64,000 nucleotides of DNA from CALMEC01 sp964434425 (GTDB lineage: Bacteria; Actinomycetota; Thermoleophilia; Miltoncostaeales; Miltoncostaeaceae). The translations under genes and the position numbers were made by a program. Under the pieces are notes generated by a model. It worked only from the letters and a program-made list of their open reading frames with translations. It searched no databases and had not been told where the DNA came from. How positions within the stretch are numbered: position 1 is the stretch's first letter; every line of letters begins with the position of its first letter. Below are positions 16,030 through 24,989 of the stretch, one piece after another. The DNA lies in contig CAYSVH010000015.1 in assembly GCA_964434425.1 (NCBI GenBank), positions 1 to 64,000 on the forward strand, in the 5' to 3' direction.

Positions 16030-18987
16030 GTGATTCTGGACGGTCTCTCCCCCGAGCAGCGTGACGCCGTCACCCATCCCTCGGGGCCGATGCTTGTGGT
16101 CGCCGGTGCGGGTTCCGGGAAGACGCGCGTGCTCACACATCGTGTGGCGTGGCTGGTCGAGAACGGCGCACAACCCGACGAGATCGTCGCCCTCACCTTC
16201 AGCTCCCGGGCGGCCGACGAACTGCGCTCGCGGGCAGAGGCGCTACTCGGTCGCGCCCACGAGACGCTGCGGGTGCTCACGTTCCACTCCTTCGCCGGCG
16301 AGCTGGCACGGGTACACGGAGTGGAACACGGTCTCCTGCCACCCGCGGTGTGGGCCACCGAGGAGGAGCGGGCCCTCATCATGCTCGACCGCATCGGTGA
16401 GCTGGGGCTCCTGCAGCATGATCTGCGGGGTGGCGCGGGACGCGTGGTGGACGACATCATCCGGCGGATCGAGCGCTGCAAGAACGAGCTCGTCACCCCC
16501 GAGGACTTCGTGCGGTACGCCAAGGTGGCGCTCGACGAGGCGCGCACGGCGAAGGAGAAGATCGAGCGGTCGCGCGATCTCGAGTTCGCCCACGCCTACC
16601 TCGCGCACGATCGCTGGCTGGCGGAGGAGGGACTCGTCGACTTCGGCGAGGGGATCGTGCGCGCGGTGAAGGTGCTGCGCGGGAATCCGGAGCGGTTGGC
16701 CGCCGCGCGCGAGGGGATACGTCACGTGCTGGTGGATGAGTTCCAGGACACCGACTTCGCCCAGTCGCAGCTGCTCTACCTGATCGGCGACGAGGCGGAC
16801 AGCCTCGTGGCGGTCGGCGACGATGACCAGGGCATTTACCGCTTCCGTGGCGCATCGACCAAGAACATCCTCGACTTCCGGGCGCGATATCCCCAACGGC
16901 GCGAGGTCAGGCTCGAGCGCAACCACCGGTCCACCCAGTCCATACTCGACGCGGCGCACGCGCTGGTCGAACCGCTCCCCAGCCGCGCCGACAAGCATCT
17001 GGTCGCCCGGGAGGACGCCACGGGCCCGATGCCGCGGTTCTGGATCGCGCGCGACGAGGACGCACAGGCGCGCGCTGTGGCCGAGGCGATCCTGGCCTAT
17101 CAGGCGGAGGGGATCGCCCTTGAGGAGCAGGCGATCCTCATGGACTCCGTGCGCACGGAGGCGCCGGCCTTCGTGCGGGTGCTGGAGGCCGCAGGGATCC
17201 CGCACCAGGTGCACGGTGGGCTGGGGCTCTTCGAGCGGCGCGAGGTCCGCGAGTCGATGGCGTGGCTGCGTGCTCTTGCCGATCCGGACGATCCGCAGGC
17301 GCACCTCCGTCTGGCCGGCGACCTGGGTCTGCCCTGGGCCGACAGCACCGACGCGGTGCGCATGTCCGGGGAGCGCACCGAGACGGCCACCATGGCCCTG
17401 GCCCGCGTCGCGCGGTCGGTCGAGCGACCGGACTTCGAGCTGATCCTCAACGCGATCGGCCCGGCGATCGTGGGGCCGCCGCCCGACCTGGTGCGGACCG
17501 TCCTGGATCTGTCGGGAGTGCGGTCACGCGCGCTTGCCCTGGGTGGTGCGGAGGGCGCGGCCCGCCTGGCCGGGCTCGCGGAGTTCGAACGGCTGGGCAC
17601 CGAGCTCGCCGAACGGGATCCCGACATCGACGGGACGACCCTCGTCCACCGGCTGGTGGGTCTGTCGGAGGTCGGCCACCGCGGCAGCGTGCCACGCTCG
17701 TCCGAGCGCACCGGCGTCCAGGTGTCGACCATCCACCAGTCCAAGGGACTCGAGTTCGACGCCGTGTTCGTTGTGGGATTGGTGGCCGCGCGCATCCCCG
17801 GTCGCGACCGGCGGGGTCCCGACATCCCGGATGCACTCCTGCCCGAGTCGCTGGAGCGGGGCAGAGACGCACACGTGGCCGAGAAGCGCCGACTGTTCTA
17901 CGTGGCGCTCACGCGCGCGCGGCGCCATCTCGTCCTTTCGACGTACGAGCAGGGCGAGCGCAGTGCGCAGAAGCCGTCACCCTTCTTCGATGAGGCCCGG
18001 GCGGCGGTGGGCGATCCCGAGCCCGACCATGTGGGAGAGGGGCCCGAACGGCTCATCCTCGACGCCATCGCCGGCGCGCGGCGCGATCTGGAGACCGCGG
18101 TCCGCGCGGCAGCACGGATCCGGACGGAGGGAGGCGATGAGGCGGAGGCCCGCCGGGAGATCGACATGCGCATCGATGCGCTGCTCGAGGCCCAGACCAC
18201 GGCGTTCGATCCGCCGCGTCTGGGGCCCGCGGCGCTGAGGCCGTCCAATCCGTCGCCGCCGTCCATCGACATCTCGCCCAGCGACCTCCAGGCGTACCGC
18301 ACGTGCCCACTGCGCTACCGATTCGCGAAGGTCGACCGTGTGCCGTCGGTGCGGCGCCCGTCGGGGTCGGTGGGCACGGCCCTGCATCTGGCGCTCGAGG
18401 CGCACTTCCGGCCCGGTGGCCCGGGTGGGGATGGGGACGCCCTGGTCGCGCGCTTCGCGGACCAGCTCGAACGGCTCGGTGTGGCCGGCACCCCGGAGGG
18501 GCAGCAGGCCCTGACGCGCGCGCGCGAGCATCTGCCCGCCTATCACGCGAAGATGACCGGCAGGGGGTACGACGGGGTCATCAAGGGTGTCGAGCGTCGC
18601 TTCACCCTGCCGCTCGGCCGGCACACCGTTCACGGGCGCGTGGACCGGATGGACCTGCGTCAGGGGAGCGCACCGGGGTTCCAGACGATCGACTACAAGA
18701 GCGGCAAGCCACCCTCCTACCCGGGGGTCGGCGACGAGGACATCGTGCTGGCGCTCTACATGAAGGCCGTGATCGACAACGGTGCTCCGTGCCGTGGCGC
18801 GCGACTCGACTTCGTCCTCGACGGGAGCGACCGTCCGTTCGATCCCGCGCCCGGGGATCTCGCGGCGCTGATCGAGGAGGCCGAGATGCTCGCCAACGAC
18901 GCCGCCGACGGGCGGTTCGACCCGACCCCCGGTTTCCACTGTCGCAGTTGCGACTACCAGCTGCTGTGCCCGGAGCGCGACCGATGA
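16030..18987 (+). CDS. UvrD/RecB-like helicase with C-terminal PD-(D/E)XK nuclease and Fe-S cysteines
   Basis: The 985-residue protein combines an SF1A helicase with a RecB-type nuclease. It has the Q-motif LSPEQRDAV, Walker A GAGSGKTR (residues about 26-33), Walker B VDEFQDTD (about 235), motif III GDDDQGIYRFRGA, motif V VSTIHQSKGLEFDAVFV and motif VI YVALTRARRHL. The C-terminal nuclease core IDYKSGKPPSYPG starts near residue 888. One cysteine in YRTCPLRYRF (about 758) and three in CRSCDYQLLC (about 971-980) form the four-cysteine iron-sulfur staple of AddB/AdnA-type nucleases. The likely role is double-strand break end processing or related DNA repair. The ATG of the YhaM-like gene overlaps its stop. 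No AddA/AdnB partner is adjacent, so it may act alone or with a distant partner. Confidence 0.9.
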   Translation: MILDGLSPEQRDAVTHPSGPMLVVAGAGSGKTRVLTHRVAWLVENGAQPDEIVALTFSSRAADELRSRAEALLGRAHETLRVLTFHSFAGELARVHGVEHGLLPPAVWATEEERALIMLDRIGELGLLQHDLRGGAGRVVDDIIRRIERCKNELVTPEDFVRYAKVALDEARTAKEKIERSRDLEFAHAYLAHDRWLAEEGLVDFGEGIVRAVKVLRGNPERLAAAREGIRHVLVDEFQDTDFAQSQLLYLIGDEADSLVAVGDDDQGIYRFRGASTKNILDFRARYPQRREVRLERNHRSTQSILDAAHALVEPLPSRADKHLVAREDATGPMPRFWIARDEDAQARAVAEAILAYQAEGIALEEQAILMDSVRTEAPAFVRVLEAAGIPHQVHGGLGLFERREVRESMAWLRALADPDDPQAHLRLAGDLGLPWADSTDAVRMSGERTETATMALARVARSVERPDFELILNAIGPAIVGPPPDLVRTVLDLSGVRSRALALGGAEGAARLAGLAEFERLGTELAERDPDIDGTTLVHRLVGLSEVGHRGSVPRSSERTGVQVSTIHQSKGLEFDAVFVVGLVAARIPGRDRRGPDIPDALLPESLERGRDAHVAEKRRLFYVALTRARRHLVLSTYEQGERSAQKPSPFFDEARAAVGDPEPDHVGEGPERLILDAIAGARRDLETAVRAAARIRTEGGDEAEARREIDMRIDALLEAQTTAFDPPRLGPAALRPSNPSPPSIDISPSDLQAYRTCPLRYRFAKVDRVPSVRRPSGSVGTALHLALEAHFRPGGPGGDGDALVARFADQLERLGVAGTPEGQQALTRAREHLPAYHAKMTGRGYDGVIKGVERRFTLPLGRHTVHGRVDRMDLRQGSAPGFQTIDYKSGKPPSYPGVGDEDIVLALYMKAVIDNGAPCRGARLDFVLDGSDRPFDPAPGDLAALIEEAEMLANDAADGRFDPTPGFHCRSCDYQLLCPERDR

Positions 18988-19868
18988 GCACCACCGTCGC
19001 CACCATGGAGGTCGGGCAGCCGGTCGAGGGGGTGTTCGCCGTCCGCTCCAAGGAGCGCCGCCTCTCGCGGCAGGGCAGCGCCTACCTCGCCGTCACCCTG
19101 GCCGACGCAACCGGGGCCATCGCCGGATACGTCTTCGACCAGGCCGACTTCTTCGACGGACAGTTCGCCGCCGGTGACCGCGTCCGCGTGGCCGGGCAGG
19201 TCATCGCGCGCGGTGGACGTCCGGCTCTCCGCATCCGCCATCTGCGTCCGGCGGCGGACGAGGTTGCCGCGGAGGACCTCCTTCCGCGCAGCCACCGGGA
19301 GCCCGACGAACTCATGGGGTTCGCCGAGGTGCTGGCCACCGAGATCGCCGATCCCGGCTACCGGGGACTGGTGAGCGCGGTCTTCTCCGATCCCGCACTC
19401 GCCGACGGTTGGCTTGCCGCCCCCTGCACCCGTTCGGGGCATCACGCCTACCGTGGCGGTCTGCTGGAGCACACGGTGGGGGTGGCGTCGCTGGCGCAGA
19501 CGCTCTGCCAGTGGCATCCCCGGCTCAATCCCGACCTTCTGGTCGCCGCGGCCCTGATGCACGACGTCGGACACATCCGGGGGTGGCACCTGGGTGCGAC
19601 CTTCGAGCTGACCGAGGAGGGCCGCATGCTGGGCCACGTGGCGATCGGGCACGAGATCCTCGACGCGGCCGCTCGGACGGCTCGGGTCTCCGATGAGAAG
19701 CGGCTGGCCCTTCTCCACGTGGTGGGCTGGCACCACGGTCCGCCCGCCGGTCGGCACGTGGGATCGGGATCCCCGGAGGCGTTGGCTCTCCTCCGGATCA
19801 ACTCGCTTGAGGCGCAGGTGAAGAGCCGGCTGGAGGGCACAGGTCCGATCGAGGACGCACTCGCCTGA
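18984..19868 (+). CDS. YhaM-like 3'-5' exoribonuclease (OB-fold plus HD domain)
   Basis: The 294-residue protein has an N-terminal OB-fold nucleic-acid-binding domain (about residues 5-85; VEGVFAVRSKERRLSRQGSA, then DRVRVAGQV). An HD-superfamily domain follows (HAYRGGLLEHTVGVASLAQ, ALMHDVGHIRGW, GHVAIGHEIL and VVGWHHGPP), giving the metal-binding histidines and HD pair. This is the layout of Bacillus YhaM, a 3'-5' exonuclease on RNA and single-stranded DNA. The ATG overlaps the helicase stop by four bases, so both are made from one message. This suggests joint work in DNA or RNA end processing; I infer this only from coupling. Confidence 0.85.
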   Translation: MSTTVATMEVGQPVEGVFAVRSKERRLSRQGSAYLAVTLADATGAIAGYVFDQADFFDGQFAAGDRVRVAGQVIARGGRPALRIRHLRPAADEVAAEDLLPRSHREPDELMGFAEVLATEIADPGYRGLVSAVFSDPALADGWLAAPCTRSGHHAYRGGLLEHTVGVASLAQTLCQWHPRLNPDLLVAAALMHDVGHIRGWHLGATFELTEEGRMLGHVAIGHEILDAAARTARVSDEKRLALLHVVGWHHGPPAGRHVGSGSPEALALLRINSLEAQVKSRLEGTGPIEDALA

Positions 19869-20076
19869 GACGTTCGCGCCCGTCGTCGAGAGGCGGCGCA
19901 TTCACCGGTGCTTGGGATCGTGCGGATCGATACGCGCAAGCCCGGTGCCGGGCACGCGACCTGCGCGTATCGATCGACGGTGCCGAACGGGATCTCGATG
20001 CCGGCTCCGCCCACGCCGTTCGCCCCGATGACGCCTCCTCTATCCTCATCCGTGCAACACGGACGAACGAGGTGTC

Positions 20077-20535
20077 ATGGGATCCATCGCAGAGCGGCTC
20101 GACGACGACATGAAGACGGCCCTCCGGGCCGGCGAGAGGGAGCGTCTCGGTGTCATCCGCCGCGCTCGTGCCGCGATCAAGAACGCCGAGATCGATGCCA
20201 AGGCCGAACTCGACGACGCGCAGGTCGAGAAGGTGCTCCGCTCGATCGTCAAGCAACACCGGGATTCGATCGAGCAGTTCACCGCAGGCGGCCGGATCGA
20301 GCGCGCCGAGGCGGAGAAGGCCGAGATGGCGGTGCTCGAGGAGTACCTGCCCCAGCAGCTCAGCGAGGCCGAGATCGAGCCCCTTGTTCGCGCCGCCGTC
20401 GACGAGGTCGGGGCCACGTCCATGAAGGACATGGGGCAGGTCATGCGCGTCGTCATGCAGAAGGCGGGCGGTGCCGCGGACGGCGGAACGGTGAACGGCA
20501 TCGTCAAAGCCGTCCTCTCGGAGAAGTCGGGGTGA
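20077..20535 (+). CDS. GatB/YqeY-domain protein
   Basis: The 152-residue protein matches YqeY throughout: N-terminal helices SIAERLDDDMKTALRAGERERLGVIR, the segment KQHRDSIEQFTAGGR, then EYLPQQLSEAEIE and the C-terminal DMGQVMRVVM with GGTVNGIVKAVL. The domain is shared with the tail of GatB, the tRNA-dependent amidotransferase subunit. Free-standing YqeY proteins are widespread but their role is unsettled. The ATG at 20077 follows GAGG with suitable spacing. The stop TGA shares a base with the ATG of a 44-codon frame downstream. Confidence 0.93.
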   Translation: MGSIAERLDDDMKTALRAGERERLGVIRRARAAIKNAEIDAKAELDDAQVEKVLRSIVKQHRDSIEQFTAGGRIERAEAEKAEMAVLEEYLPQQLSEAEIEPLVRAAVDEVGATSMKDMGQVMRVVMQKAGGAADGGTVNGIVKAVLSEKSG

Positions 20536-20669
20536 TGATCGATCCCCCGATCTCGCGACGTGGTGTACGCGGCCGGCGAGGCGGATGCGTCACGGAGCCA
20601 CCGGCCCGTTCCTGCCCGGTCACCGGCGACGCACTCCACATCCAGGATCTCGTGGAGCCGGTCATCTAG
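20535..20669 (+). CDS. Possible 44-residue small protein coupled to yqeY and the PPOx gene
   Basis: This frame starts with an ATG that overlaps the yqeY stop by one base (TGATG). It ends at a TAG whose last base is the first base of the GTG proposed for the next gene (TAGTG). Both junctions are typical of translational coupling, which is why I list it. The second half (VTEPPARSCPVTGDALH and onward) has the GC-rich third positions of real genes here; the first half is Arg-rich and less convincing. It has two cysteines 10 residues apart and no recognised domain. It could also be chance. Confidence 0.35.
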   Translation: MIDPPISRRGVRGRRGGCVTEPPARSCPVTGDALHIQDLVEPVI

Positions 20670-21145
20670 TGCGATGGCGTGAGGTCAGGGCTGCCGTTCC
20701 CGAACTCGCACGCGACGCGGAGGCGTCGATGGGCCTCGGCAACCACAAGACCCTCGCCACGCTCCGCCCCGACGGGGCACCGCGGGTCTCGGCCATCGAG
20801 GCGCGGTTCATCGGCGACGACCTCTGGCTCGCGTCGATGTGGCGGACCCCCAAGGCCCTGGACCTCCGCCGTGATCCGCGACTCGCCCTGCACAGCCCCT
20901 CCCTCGAACCCGGGGTGTGGGAGGGCGATGCCAAGGTCGCCGGCCGGGCCGAGGAGATCGGGGACCCGGCGGCCCATGAGCGCTTCGCGGAGGCCGCCGG
21001 TACGGCGCCGCCGGGTGAGGCCTTCCACCTCTTCCGGGTCGATGCGCACGAGGTCGTGGTGCTGCGACTCGCCGAATCCGGAGATCACATCGTGGCCCGA
21101 ACCTGGCGACCCGGCACCGATGTCGTCACAACGATCCTCTCCTGA
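20669..21145 (+). CDS. Pyridoxamine 5'-phosphate oxidase-like flavin-binding protein
   Basis: The protein of about 158 residues has the split-barrel PPOx pattern: MGLGNHKTLATLRPDGAPRV near residue 20, the strand DLWLASMWRTPKALDLRRDP (flavin-phosphate-binding region and the conserved Lys/Arg), and VAGRAEEIGDP followed by HLFRVDAHEVVVLRL. Such proteins bind FMN, F420 or heme and reduce or oxidise small substrates; actinobacterial members often use F420. The cofactor cannot be settled here. The GTG at 20669 is uncertain: the frame stays open to an ATG at 20585, but those residues are Pro/Arg/His-rich. It closes a short plus-strand run beginning with yqeY. Confidence 0.78.
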   Translation: MRWREVRAAVPELARDAEASMGLGNHKTLATLRPDGAPRVSAIEARFIGDDLWLASMWRTPKALDLRRDPRLALHSPSLEPGVWEGDAKVAGRAEEIGDPAAHERFAEAAGTAPPGEAFHLFRVDAHEVVVLRLAESGDHIVARTWRPGTDVVTTILS

Positions 21146-21226
21146 CGGCGGCGAACCGTGCCGTCCGTGCGCACGGAGCACGTCGCGGGGCGTCGGGGAT
21201 ATCGCGGCAGTCGACGAGGCCTCCGA

Positions 21227-23614
21227 TCAGGAGCGCCGCCAGGTCCAGCCCTTGACGTCGGGCATGTCCTCCAGGTGCTCCCGGATGTACGTCTCATGCT
21301 CGTCCAGGCGTGCATCGCAGTAGTCGCTGAGGGCGTCCCACCCGCGGACCCGGCGGCTGGCTCGCCGGAGAACCTCCTTCGCCAGGTGGAACCGGCTCAT
21401 GCGATTGCGGACGACCATGTCGAACGGGGTGGTCGTGGTGCCCTCCTCGTTGAAGCCGCGCACGTGAAACCGGCCCGGGTCTGACCGGCCGTGGACCAGT
21501 TGGTGGACGGCACGCGGATAGCCATGGAAGGCGAAGACGACGTGCGTGCTCGCCGTGAACATGGTGTCGAACTGGCTGTCCGAGAAGCCGTGCGGGTGGT
21601 CGTTCTCGGGCAGCAGGGCCATGAGATCGATGACGTTGACGAACCTCACCCTGAGGTCGGGCACCCGGTCGTAGAGGAGATCCGCCGCGGCGAGGGCCTC
21701 CTGGGTCGGCACGTCGCCGGCACATGCGAGGACGATGTCGGGGGTTTCGTCGGGCGCGCAGCTGCTCGCCCACTCCCAGATGCCCGCGCCGGCCGCGCAA
21801 TGCGCATTCGCCTCGTCCAGGGTGAGGTACTGCAGGTGGGGTTGCTTGTCGACGACGATGAGGTTGACGTGATCCGTGGTACGCAGGCAGTGGTCGACCA
21901 TGGAGATGGTCGTGTTGGCGTCCACCGGCAGCCAGACGCGCACCACATCCGGTGAGAGCGGCATGAGCGTGTCGATGAGACCGGGCCCCTGGTGCGAGAA
22001 ACCGTTGTGGTCGTTGCGCCAGCAGGTCGATGTGAGCAGGACGTTGAGCGACGCCACGCTCGCGCGCCACGGGAGGGGTTGGGCGTGCTGCAGCCACTTG
22101 GTGTGCTGGACGGCCATCGACGCCGACACCATGGCGAAGGCCTCGTAGGTCGCGAACAGCCCGTGCCGGCCGGACAGGAGGTACCCCTCCAGCCAGCCCT
22201 GACAGAGGTGTTCCGAGAGCACCTCGATGACCCGGCCGTCGGCTCCGACCGCGGCGTCGAACGCCTCGCTCCGCTCCATGAAGCAACGGTCGGTCACCTC
22301 GAAGACGTCCTGCAGCCGGTTGCTCGCCGTCTCGTCGGGGCAGAACAGCCGGAACGTCCCGCCGCCGTCCTCTGTCGTCGTCGCGGCGTACACGTCGCGC
22401 ATGAGGGCGCCGGTGGACCGGGTGTTCTCGTACCGGAGCGCTCCACGGGTCCCCTGGAGGTCGAACGCGTACGCGTCGAGATCCGGAAGGGGAAGCGGCC
22501 GCAGCAGTCGCCCGCCGTTGGCGTACGGGCTGGCCGACATCCGCCGGTCACCCGCCGGCGCGAGGGCGCGCAGCCGATCCACCAGCCGCCCGTCGGCGTC
22601 GAACAGCTCCTCGGGACGGTAGGAGCGCATCCACTCCTCGAGCAGGGCGAGATGCCCGGCGTTCTCCCGGACACCCGAGAGGGGAACCTGGTGTGCCCGG
22701 CTCGTGCCCTCGACGAGGACTCCGTCGACCTCGCGGGGTCCGGTCCACCCCTTCGGAGTCCGCAGCACGATCGCGGGCCAGTCGCGCCGCCACTGTCCGG
22801 TCGGGGCACCGGCCGCCCGGGCCTCGCGCTGCAGCTCGAGGATCCGATCGTGGGCGTTGCCGAGCGCCGCGTGGACACGGGGGAAGACGTCGTGCGGATC
22901 ATCTCCGGCGATCACGACGGGATCCCATCCCTGCGAGGCGAGATAGGCCGCGACGTTCGCGTCGGAGTCGCGGCCCATGACGGTCGGACCCGCGATCTTG
23001 TAGCCGTTGAGGTGCAGGATCGGAAGGACGGCGCCGTCGCGGCGCGGGTTGAGGAAACTCGGCAGACGCCACGAGGCGGCCAGGGGACCGGTCTCGGCCT
23101 CGCCGTCACCGACCACACAGGCGACGATGAGATCCGGGTTGTCCAGGGCCGCGCCGCCCGCGTGAAGGAGGGCGTATCCCAGTTCGCCACCCTCGTGGAT
23201 GCTGCCGGGGGTCTGCACCGACACGTGGCTCGGGACACCACCGGGCGACGAGAACTGCCGGAACAGACGGAGGATTCCGCCCTCGGTGGGGCCGACGTGC
23301 GGGTACACCTCGCTGTACGTGCCCTCCAGCCACCCGGCGGCGACGAGCGCCGGGCCGCCGTGCCCGGGGCCGGTGACGTAGATCCAGTCCGAGTCCGTCT
23401 CGCGGATCCGCCGGTTGATGAGGGCGTAGAGCATGGACAGCCCGGGGCAGGTCCCCCAGTGCCCGAGCAGCCGGGGCTTGATCTGCTCGGCCGTGAGGGG
23501 CCGTCGAAGGAGCGGGTTGTCCCGGAGATAGATCTGACCCACCGTCAGATAGTTGGCCGCCGCCCACCAGTCGAGGTCGTCGGCGAGTGCGGTGTCGTCG
23601 TAGTGCGCGGACAT
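21227..23614 (-). CDS. xfp: Phosphoketolase (xylulose-5-P/fructose-6-P)
   Basis: The 795-residue protein is full length for the thiamine-diphosphate phosphoketolase family. Visible signatures are ANYLTVGQIYLRDNPLL near the N-terminus, HWGTCPGLSMLYALINR, TGPGHGGPALVA, the ThDP motif GDGEAETGPLAASWR, GYKIAGPTV, RNDHNGFSHQGPG and the C-terminal FHVRGFNEEGTTTTPFDM. It cleaves xylulose-5-phosphate (and often fructose-6-phosphate) with phosphate to acetyl-phosphate plus an aldose phosphate. I placed the start at ATG 23614 (MSAHYDDTALAD). An AAAGGGG stretch lies upstream with longish spacing. It is divergent from the methyltransferase gene. The product feeds ackA/pta at 7-10 kb. Confidence 0.96.
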   Translation of the reverse strand: MSAHYDDTALADDLDWWAAANYLTVGQIYLRDNPLLRRPLTAEQIKPRLLGHWGTCPGLSMLYALINRRIRETDSDWIYVTGPGHGGPALVAAGWLEGTYSEVYPHVGPTEGGILRLFRQFSSPGGVPSHVSVQTPGSIHEGGELGYALLHAGGAALDNPDLIVACVVGDGEAETGPLAASWRLPSFLNPRRDGAVLPILHLNGYKIAGPTVMGRDSDANVAAYLASQGWDPVVIAGDDPHDVFPRVHAALGNAHDRILELQREARAAGAPTGQWRRDWPAIVLRTPKGWTGPREVDGVLVEGTSRAHQVPLSGVRENAGHLALLEEWMRSYRPEELFDADGRLVDRLRALAPAGDRRMSASPYANGGRLLRPLPLPDLDAYAFDLQGTRGALRYENTRSTGALMRDVYAATTTEDGGGTFRLFCPDETASNRLQDVFEVTDRCFMERSEAFDAAVGADGRVIEVLSEHLCQGWLEGYLLSGRHGLFATYEAFAMVSASMAVQHTKWLQHAQPLPWRASVASLNVLLTSTCWRNDHNGFSHQGPGLIDTLMPLSPDVVRVWLPVDANTTISMVDHCLRTTDHVNLIVVDKQPHLQYLTLDEANAHCAAGAGIWEWASSCAPDETPDIVLACAGDVPTQEALAAADLLYDRVPDLRVRFVNVIDLMALLPENDHPHGFSDSQFDTMFTASTHVVFAFHGYPRAVHQLVHGRSDPGRFHVRGFNEEGTTTTPFDMVVRNRMSRFHLAKEVLRRASRRVRGWDALSDYCDARLDEHETYIREHLEDMPDVKGWTWRRS

Positions 23615-23844
23615 GGGCGGGATGCCCCTTTCGGCGGGTTCCGGTGGAGACGTCCGGCTGGGGACGTCGAACTTCACTAGAGCATGCGACGTCGTTGACG
23701 ACAAAGACGTCGGCTGCGGGATGCCCCGCGGATCCGTCACCACCCGTAGGCCGGGCCGTCACGACCTCGCCGTTCCCGTTCGGCCGTGTCGCCACGTCGT
23801 CGGACGACGTGTACCGTGCCTCCATCACACGTCAGGAGGGCGAC

Positions 23845-24660
23845 TTGGGGGACGTACAACACGGGGCCGCCGAGGTGGGCGCCGGCTTCGACCAGGCGGC
23901 ACCGACGTACGAGGACCTTCTCCGCCACAACCAGACGGGGGCGGCGCGCCTCATCGACGCGATTCCGGACGGCGAGTATGACCGGGTCCTCGACGTCGGA
24001 TGCGGAACGGGCTTCGCCACGTTCGCGATGCACGCCCGTTTCGCCCCGTCACACGCGCTCGGGGTCGACCCATCGGGGGAGATGCTCGCGGTGATGCGTG
24101 ATTCGGCCACGCGACTGGCTCCCACCCTCGATCTGGACCTCCTGGTGGGCGACGCACTGGCCCTCCCGGCCGTCGGCGCCTCGGTCGATGCGGTGATCTC
24201 GACCATGGCGTTCCACTGGTTCCCTGACAAGTCCGGTGCCGTCCGCGAGATGGCCCGCGTCGTCCGGCCGGGCGGGATCGTCGCGATCCTCACCGCGGGG
24301 CGCGGCACGGACGCTGAGCTCCTCGAGATCATGCGCGCCATGGACCCGCCGGTCCCGGCGGCGTGGACGGGGGTCTTCGACCACATCCACCGCGACGTCC
24401 GCGAGATGGAGGACATGTTCGAGGGCGCCGGGCTCGAGCCGGTCGACATCTGGTCCGAGACGCGCCGTCGGCGTATTCCGCCGCTCGACTACCTGGCCCG
24501 CCTGCAGGCCGTCGCGGCCCACCTCTCGGCCGACCTTGATCCGGAGGTGGCCGAAGTGCACGGTACGCGCCTGGGCGAGGCACTGGAGGCCGCCTCGGGT
24601 CCGCGCGGATTCGACTATACGTTCGTCAAGCTCTTCGCGATCGGCCGCAAGTCCGACTGA
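23845..24660 (+). CDS. Class I SAM-dependent methyltransferase
   Basis: The 271-residue protein is a UbiE/Methyltransf_11-type enzyme. N-terminal FDQAAPTYEDLL precedes SAM motif I VLDVGCGTGFATFAM (residues about 49-63). Motif II lies around GVDPSGEMLAVM, and STMAFHWFPD with REMARVVRPGGIVAILT is motif post-I/III. The substrate is unknown. The start is a TTG at 23845 with a near-perfect AGGAGG (23834-23839) five bases upstream. The same frame is open far upstream, but only this start has a ribosome binding site. It shares a divergent promoter region with xfp. TTG starts with strong ribosome binding sites recur in this window. Confidence 0.88.
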   Translation: MGDVQHGAAEVGAGFDQAAPTYEDLLRHNQTGAARLIDAIPDGEYDRVLDVGCGTGFATFAMHARFAPSHALGVDPSGEMLAVMRDSATRLAPTLDLDLLVGDALALPAVGASVDAVISTMAFHWFPDKSGAVREMARVVRPGGIVAILTAGRGTDAELLEIMRAMDPPVPAAWTGVFDHIHRDVREMEDMFEGAGLEPVDIWSETRRRRIPPLDYLARLQAVAAHLSADLDPEVAEVHGTRLGEALEAASGPRGFDYTFVKLFAIGRKSD

Positions 24661-24764
24661 CGATCCGCGGCAGGTGACGGAAACCGAGGACAGGTCGTCC
24701 GCACCCGGGTGATCCACCGCCCGAACCGCCGGTGGCGGGGTTCCGCCCGCATCCAGCCTCTCCG

Positions 24765-24989
24765 TCAGGCGGTGCCGAAGCCCACCTTGGGTGCGTCTTC
24801 GGGAGCGATCCGGACGAAGCAGAGCTCACGCGGGTTCACCCAGAACGCGCCCTCCTCGGCCTCGAACGCGGTCCAGGCATCGCCGGCCGTCGAGATGGCC
24901 GACACCAGCGCCTCGGCGGCCGGTTGCTCCATGGTCACGCGGAGGACGTTGCCGCCGCCGAATCCAACTTCAAGTCGTCTCTTGCTCAT
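24765..24989 (-). CDS. Small beta-rich protein of unknown function
   Basis: The 74-residue protein begins MSKRRLEVGFGGGNVLRVTM and ends RIAPEDAPKVGFGTA, with a predicted strand-helix-strand pattern. The segment AFEAEEGAFWVNPRELCFVRI looks like a compact surface-exposed beta-sheet. I do not recognise the family. Its ATG overlaps the radical SAM stop by four bases (ATGA), making it the last gene of the epimerase-radical SAM operon. The coupling argues that it is real and functionally linked, perhaps as an accessory subunit, but nothing in the sequence shows this. Confidence 0.7.
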   Translation of the reverse strand: MSKRRLEVGFGGGNVLRVTMEQPAAEALVSAISTAGDAWTAFEAEEGAFWVNPRELCFVRIAPEDAPKVGFGTA

